Source: Dryomyza anilis (Eukaryota > Arthropoda > Insecta > Diptera > Dryomyzidae). From it: 64,000 nt of DNA. A model generated the notes under the pieces. That model made no database searches, was not told the DNA's origin, and saw nothing but the letters and a program-made list of their open reading frames with translations. This document shows, in pieces, positions 57,646 to 64,000 of the stretch. The stretch is taken from NCBI GenBank assembly GCA_951804985.1, contig OX638132.1, positions 24,342,617 to 24,406,616 on the forward strand, in the 5' to 3' direction. The position numbers were made by a program, and so were the translations under genes. How positions within the stretch are numbered: the stretch's first letter is position 1; every line of letters starts with the position of its first letter.

Positions 57646-59642
57646 TGGCACCTATTGAATTTAATGACGACGAACTAATGGCACCGGACTGGCTAAATAA
57701 TGAATTAATCACGAAAATATTGCAATCTTGCGAAGATGATACAACAATCACTGTGCAAACGGTTAAATTTACACCAGGTACTGCCAAAGGCGATCATTAT
57801 GCGAGTGTTATGTTCAGAGCCCACGTCGAATATGTATCGCAGAAGGGCACCGTACAAAGTCGTTCTCTCATTATTAAAACGATGCCTGAGTATGAGGGCC
57901 AAAAGTCGGATATGTTCAAGCAGTCATTTATATTCGAAACAGAAATCGCAATGTACACGGAGGTGATTCCACGTTTTGATTCAATGTTGCGTGAAATGGG
58001 CGATGACACGGTGTTGAGTGCTCGGTAAATATCTTTAATTGGTGGTGATTTCTTTGAGGTGTTTTTCAAGTATATATTTTTTCCACAGTTGTTTGTATCA
58101 TAGTTTAGAACCAAAGAAAATTATTGTTTTTGAAGATATTTGTCCACTGGGTTATGCGGTGTTGCGTGAACGCCCTCCTAACATGGAGGAATTAAAGGCG
58201 GCCCTCGAGAAATTGGCCAAATGGCATGCGCTCAGTTATAAGATCAATATTGAGGTAAGTTTTATGAAAAATGTCTAACCCAGAATTCCAGTAATTCGAA
58301 AAAGATTAATCGAAATGCAGAAATTCCATTTGAAATTCAAAAGCAGAGGTCAGAGATAAAGGTTAATCTTTTCGGAGGTTCCTGAATTTCGAAAACAAAA
58401 ATATTTAATAAATTTTTGCGCAATAAAAACAACGCAATTTTCAAAATAAACATATGCCATAAACAATTTCATTCGACAAAAAAACCACCTTCGAAAAATA
58501 AAACAATTTGTTGGAAAAAAAATTTTGGACGACAATTACAACAAAATTGTCGAAATCACTAATTTTCAAACAAAAATTTTAGGAAAAATAACAATCTTTG
58601 AAAAAATTCAAAAAAAAAATTTTGGAACTCCTAACTAATTTCAAAAAAAAAATCAGCTAAAACAATAACTTCGAAAAAAAAATTTCCTACAGAAATTCTT
58701 TATGTTTATCAAATCAATTTCTGTAACAACAGAGAGTTCACTATAAATGGGACCAATAGAACCAATAATATCTCTCAACAAAAAACATTTATAGTTTTTT
58801 GAAAAATAATATATCACAGTGAAAAACCAAATCTTTTAAAAGCTATCAATAGTTATTGAGAAAAAGTATTCTTGCAGGAACCCAACTACTTTGACAAATT
58901 CTCACACAGCTTCATGACGCTGCCGGATTTAGATTTTCTTGCTGATGGCATGCCTAACTTCACTGAAATGTTGGCAAATACTCCCGCATTAATTAAATAC
59001 AAACCTTACTTCGATGCCATGCAGCCGGATTTAATTGAGAAGGTGAAGGCAACATTTGAGGAGTTTCGCTTGAAACCACAAGAAAATGGACTCTACGTTC
59101 TCTGTCATGGCGACTTTCATTTCAAGAACATAATGTTCAAGCACGATCGAGTAAGCGGTCAATTTCAAGATCTCATGCTGCTCGACTTTCAGTTGTCCAA
59201 CGTGGGACCCATGACCAATGATCTGATCTATGCGATCTACATGATGATGAACAATGAGACGCGCCGTGATTTGGATGAATATTTGCAGTATTACTTTAGT
59301 CAATTCCAGGAAACACTGCGGCGCATAGATTTTAGTGGTAGAATTCCAAAATTAATTGAACTCCGCCAACAATTGTTGCAACACAAGCATTGTGGTAAAT
59401 ATTATAAAATATTTTTTTTTATGATTTTGCCATAATTATTATTTTTTACATATTTTATAGATATCTTTCTATTGGTCACTTTTATGCCTATGATGTATGC
59501 ATTTAGTCGAGGAACTGCAGATCCCGAGAAATTGCTTAGTGATCCAAATTATCGCAAGTCGTTGTACTATGAAAAGGAATATTGCGATGATCTACTCGAT
59601 ATTTTGCCACGTTATTTTAATTTAGGTTATTTAGACAATTGA
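57645..59642 (+). CDS. EcKL/CHK kinase-like protein B
   Basis: Exons 57645-58024, 58089-58254, 58878-59394 and 59461-59642 give 414 residues with the same boundaries and phases as A. Introns are 64, 623 and 66 nt. Brenner motif HGDFHFKN and DFQ are intact at the same residues (259-266, 285-287). The protein is nearly identical to A except residues ~53-93, where changes cluster (for example VMFRAHVEYVSQKGT against IMFRANIEYESKKGA). Intron 3 lacks the early TTTAG of gene A, supporting the downstream ATAG acceptor for both. Likely the same class of small-molecule kinase as A; substrate unknown. Confidence 0.93.
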
Positions 59643-59714
59643 TATTTGTAGAATTAATGTAATATGTTTTCAGTTTAATAATTTTGTTTAAATAATTTTA
59701 GTAAGAGTGAATTA

Positions 59715-59720
59715 AATAAA
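59715..59720 (+). promoter_or_regulatory. Poly(A) signal AATAAA of EcKL B
   Basis: It lies 73 nt after the stop. The aligned bases in unit A read AATGAA, so A must use another signal. Confidence 0.55.
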
Positions 59721-60249
59721 AAATTAGAAATTCAGTACGTATTTCATATCTCTGTACCCATAGATCTGATCTAGATGACATTTTGTATACGTACTTTTTG
59801 TAGAACACTAAAATTTTGTCTGGCGGAAATATAAATATTTTGGCATATAATTTAGTTGTACTAACTTTAGTATAAAAATAATTTTTATAGCTATTATATT
59901 TGAATAATAAACAAAAAACCTTTATTGAATGAGCCCCAGGGGAGAATGGGGTAGAGTGGAACACGTTTTAATTATTCTCGAAAAAAATACATTTGAATAA
60001 TTTCATACATTCTTTTGAAGAGTCTAATCCATAGACATCATTTTGCATTAACAGAATGCCCTTTAATAGATTTTTGAACGATTTTTCGCAACAGCTCCAA
60101 TTCGAACTTGTTGAAAAATGTTGGGGTAGAGTGGGAAACTTTAAAATTTGTACCAAAATGCTATTTAAATTTTTCCTTTTCATGTTATGTTTTTTTCATC
60201 TCAAGGATATGATATTTAATATGAAAATAATAATCCAACTATATATTTG

Positions 60250-60645
60250 TAAATGTATGTGTCTGTAGGTATGTTCCGAATAGGCGTCAATATGTATGTT
60301 GGATTTGATAAGAGTATAGGCTATATCATGGTGAGATTGGTGCGATGGGCGTGCCACTCCCCATATAACCCAAAAATATAAAACCCGCTATGCCAGCAAT
60401 TAGGATAGCAAATTTAATGGCATTTTGGTCAGCGTGAAACTCACCACACCTAAATTAAAAACACCGAAACTCACCATACTAAAACTCACCACACAAAACT
60501 CACCACTCTAAATCTCACCAAACTAAAACGCACCACACTATGATTTCTACTGGGAAAAAATCTACGGGGAAGAATTTTAACGAGAAGAATTGTACAGGAA
60601 AGACAATGGATAGGCGAAAAATTGCAGGTCGTCAAGATTGCACAT
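60250..60645 (+). mobile_element. Helitron fragment downstream of gene B
   Basis: GGCGTGCCACTCCCCATATA resembles the conserved 5' block, followed by ~10 units of CACCACACTAAAA and a short GGGGAAGAATTTTAACG block. No termini. Confidence 0.7.
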
Positions 60646-60943
60646 TTCAAGTATAGGCCGTTCACTGAATTGTTGAAATTTAATTTCGTTAACTTTAATG
60701 GATGCAAATTTGAAAAAAAATCTTCTTCTGATGAAAGTACTCTTTTTGCTCTTTTTTAATATTCGCTTCTCGACTTTCTTCTGCAATTCAGATCTTATAT
60801 AAAGTGAAGTCAAAATGTTGCTTTTTATTGGTTTTTGACCACGGTTGAAGTTTTTTCTTTGCTAAACCGATTCATTATATCATATTTTACAATATTGTTA
60901 TTACTAAAATTACGTGATTTGACTTTACTCCAATAATAATGTT

Positions 60944-61200
60944 CGAACACGGTACCAATCGGCTCGCTGTACAGCGCATTAATCACGGAGCCAAAACTGT
61001 GCGAATAAATGAAAATAAATATTTGTTTTTTATTTTAATCAGATATATTTTTTAAAATTACAATGGCTCTTCAAAGCGGTTATATCAGTTTGTATTCATT
61101 ATCGCAAAACATTGATGATAATTTCTGAAAACCATGTAAATTCCTATTTATTCGCATACTATCTAATAAATGGTTTAAGTACGACAGTTAAATGTTATAA
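60944..61200 (-). repeat. tRNA-headed repeat, copy 2
   Basis: Counterpart of 54834-55100, with the same boxes and following sequence, slightly deleted near the head. Confidence 0.5.
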
Positions 61201-62707
61201 ATATTATCAAACAAGTATAAAAATATATACTGGTTTTAACATAAATTTGATTAGAACACGTAGTAAATGCAGTAGAAATACCTGGTAAACACACCACCTC
61301 AATATAGTTCTTTACTTTTATCAGAATATAGGGTGAGAGTGTATTCATTCAGCTATTAGTTACAACCAATTTCAGTTTAATTACTTTTAAAAGTTTTTGG
61401 TTGTGAACGTTCAAAGTCAAAAATGTTGACTTAATTCAGCTATTACGCCTCCAGTGGCCAGGTTCTTTCGTATTCGACAGCAAAAGTGAGTATGAGGTGA
61501 ATGGCTATTCATTCAGCTATAAGTTAAAATCAATTACAGGTTGAAGACTTACAATGCAAAGTAAACCAATCGATTCTTTCGTAAAAATACTATTATTATA
61601 TTCAGTATTCAAATAAATGTACAATATTTTTCTCAATATTTTTAAAACTCACGCAGATAGTAGAACTCAAAGTGAAAAAAACGAATTCAAAAATTTACAC
61701 GTTTCACACATTTTTAGAGGTTCAAAATTTCAAATCAAAAAAAAAAAAAATTAATCAATCATGCCAAATATTAATAGAAAAATCTATTACAAGAAAAATC
61801 AAAATGTTGTATATGGCGCATTCCACGTCAATTCGCTGAGGTTTGATCCTGACCCCCTTCAATTTGCTTCATATCTTAATATGTTTTTATTATTGGTCGA
61901 TGAAGTTTAAATTTAATTTTTCAGTTTCCCCCTTAGCAAACTCTAAATACGCGATTTTTGTTGTTTTATACCACAGCATCCAAAAACTTCATTTTTTAAA
62001 TTCTGAAAAAATTTACCTACATTCTTGACATTGAACAAAGATTATTCTACTTTGATTTGGAGTGTTAAGAATTTTTCTTCTATTTTTTTTCTTAACTTTG
62101 CAAATCCTGCTTTTAAGTATATAATTCGCCATAATTTTGAATTGGTTTGAAATACATCAATAAAAACTGGGTATATATCATATGTCTTAAGTACAAACAG
62201 TGTTACAAAAAATGGGCGGCTATTGTCAACTGCCATGCCTAGCTACCATATAACATTTATAGTAAACACGATATAACTCTTAAGAAATACGAGGTATATT
62301 ATTGAAATTTTGTCCAACATCATATAATATAAAAACAAAACGTTTTACTAAAAATTGTTGTAATCGGCCTACTTCGAAGTCTACCTGCCAAAAAACATGA
62401 CATATAAAGTGCTACAATATATATTTAATTCGGTCTCTATGAAAAGAGGAAGAGCAGGGTATACCATATGTCTATAAAGGTCATCATCATATCTCGCATA
62501 GTACCGGAGTTATGGCTTAATTCTCAGCTTAATATGGCTTAATTCTATGTCATTTTTTATTTTTTAGTATCTTCAAATCACATTTCAGCAATTTCTAATC
62601 ATACCAAAAAAACCGCATTAAAACATATTCACTACATCAAAAGATACCGAGTTTGAGCCAATGAAAAAAGATTCTGAATAACTGTGCGACGCTACATTTG
62701 TATCTAT
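61201..62707. other. Intergenic DNA between genes B and C
   Basis: Two diverged direct repeats (ATTCATTCAGCTATTAGTTA at 61340 and ATTCATTCAGCTATAAGTTA at 61504). The remainder is AT-rich with no supported gene. Confidence 0.5.
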
Positions 62708-62713
62708 TTTATT
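62708..62713 (-). promoter_or_regulatory. Poly(A) signal AATAAA of EcKL C
   Basis: AATAAA on the minus strand about 90 nt after the stop codon at 62805-62807. Confidence 0.5.
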
Positions 62714-62804
62714 AAATAATTCAATAATTATAATATATTATTATTTATCTTAATTATTATTTAATATTAATTCAACTAAATTTAAATCATATTATAATAT
62801 GCAT

Positions 62805-64000
62805 TTAATTAATATTATTATTTTCAAAGTAGCCTCTGTGCAAAAATTGTGGCAATAAATTACGCAATTCTTTTAAGACATCTGGATTTTCCAAAAGTGA
62901 ACGTCTGTAACTTGTGTCCTCAACAAATTTGGACAGATCACCATTGGCGTCAGCGAATACATAGTTTGCGATAAGGAAGGACAAAACCAAATAAAGTTCT
63001 AAATGTCGGAAAATAAAAATTTGTAATTTAAAAAACACATATATGGTTCAAACCTAGAATTTTCTTACCCCAGTGTTGATGTTGCAACAATTCTAATTGA
63101 AAATCCTGCATGGTAGGAATTTCGCCTTCGAATTCAATTAACTCTAAAGTCTTTTGGAAGTGACTAAAATAATAATAAAACAGCTCGTCACGATGACGCA
63201 GACGCATCTCGGCGTTCATCATCATGACGAAGGCATAGAGCAGATCCATGGCAGCAGAACCGAAAAAGCACAATTGATAGTCGAGCTTTGGAAAGAGTTC
63301 AATTAAAATATAAAATTTAATATTAAAAATTTATGCTTTCTTACCAGCATCAAATCTTCTAACACTCCCTCCTTGCGTCGCATCATCATGTTCTTCATAT
63401 GAAAATCGCCATGATTCAGCACAAGGATTCCTTTGCGATCACCGGCTTTAAATGTGCGAAAAGAATGAATGCATTTGGACAAAAGTTCCTGCTCAATGCG
63501 TTCCAAATGCGGCACGTACACGGCGAGGTCTTCATACTGTGAAATCACTTCTTTGAAAAGCTTTATTGAGTTCTTGGTCATTTCACTCTCTTCGACTTTC
63601 AGTGTGCTGAATATGCCATTATTGTAGCTGGTTATGCTCTCATCACCCTGTAGTGTATGTAAATCATATAATTCGTAGGTAGGTTTTTTGAAAAAAATAC
63701 GTACCTCATGTGCGAGCTTAAAGCTCACAGCATGTAATTTTGCTAACTTGCGCAGCGCCACTCGCACCTCTTCCATGTTAGATGCGCGATTGTGCACGGT
63801 CGCGTAACCCTGTTCAACGAGATCATCGAACACGATCACTTTGCGCGGTTCGAGGGCGTAATAAAGCGCCTTGGCACAAAGTTGTATCTCATCGTCGTAC
63901 CCGCGCAATATCTCCTCTATTCTGGGCAGTGTTTCCGTGTACATGCGAATCTCCGTCTCGAAGAGTTGGCTTTCGCCGAGAAAATCCTTTTTGTGACCCT
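62805..64000 (-). CDS. EcKL/CHK kinase-like protein C (5' end outside window)
   Basis: Minus-strand exons 64000-63705, 63647-63345, 63285-63069 and 62998-62805; introns 57, 59 and 70 nt, all GT-AG. The first visible exon is open to the window edge (GHKKDFLGESQLFETEIRMY), so the start and nucleotide loop lie outside. Motifs: FETEI, VIVFDD hinge region, Brenner HGDFHMKN, and DYQ in place of DFQ (metal-binding Asp kept). The intron after HE matches intron 2 of A and B; the last intron has the same phase 1 position. C lacks intron 1 of A and B but has an extra intron between LML and LDYQ. The C-terminus ends GYFENNNIN. Probably an older paralogue with similar chemistry; substrate unknown. Confidence 0.9.

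Larger units (their letters stand above)
57055..61200. repeat. Segmental duplication, unit B
   Basis: Partner of 50735-55100. It starts GAAATTCGGTGTTGGAATTC. A 3' block of ~250 bp (59735-59985, with GGGGTAGAGTGG) and a Helitron fragment (60250-60645) are not at the corresponding place in A. Confidence 0.88.

Noticed and set aside
1..64000. Bacterial operon features, ribosome binding sites, origins
   Set aside because: Spliced genes, SINEs and Helitrons show the window is eukaryotic nuclear DNA, so these do not apply.

Overview
The window is eukaryotic, AT-rich and almost entirely repetitive. Everything recognisable points to a higher fly (Diptera, Schizophora): ecdysteroid-kinase-like (EcKL/CHK) genes with short introns, several copies of a mini-me-type element (a TA-rich tract, a conserved core and RGAC/GTCY microsatellite), tRNA-headed SINEs, and non-autonomous Helitrons ending in a hairpin plus CTAG. 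The species cannot be named from sequence alone. All family calls come from reading the sequence, with no database search.

Layout. 0.5-1.4 kb is a perfect hexamer satellite, followed by a mini-me copy. 4-10.5 kb is a stack of DNA transposons: a Tc1/mariner-derived MITE with TA duplications, two hAT-like elements, and a 1.2 kb inverted-repeat element containing two related long hairpins and a SINE fragment. 11.7-12.3 kb holds a dead Ty3/gypsy-type integrase. 18-25 kb has two end-to-end Helitrons, a SINE with target-site duplication, and a 2.2 kb hAT element with a perfect 8-bp duplication and a nested MITE. 26-30 kb has a TIR element and a 2.1 kb nonamer satellite. 31.6-33.1 kb is an unassigned ~220-bp tandem repeat interrupted by a SINE. 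34-40 kb has two more Helitrons around a second hAT copy that hosts a mini-me insertion. 41.5-43 kb is a heptamer satellite and 46.5-47.3 kb a perfect octamer satellite. 47.8-48.8 kb is a Transib-like element whose ends match the RSS heptamer.

Genes are confined to the last 13 kb: two tandem, same-strand EcKL genes (A 51260-54404, B 57645-59642), each 414 codons in four exons, produced by a duplication of several kb, plus a third, divergent EcKL (C, 62805 to the window end, minus strand, 5' end missing). A Helitron fragment and a 1.1 kb decamer satellite separate A from B. All three keep the kinase motifs and look intact. The family is linked to phosphorylation of ecdysteroids and detoxification of small molecules, so this looks like the edge of a larger EcKL cluster.

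The rest looks like intergenic or intronic DNA. The long open frames inside satellites and Helitrons are artefacts of stop-free repeat units.
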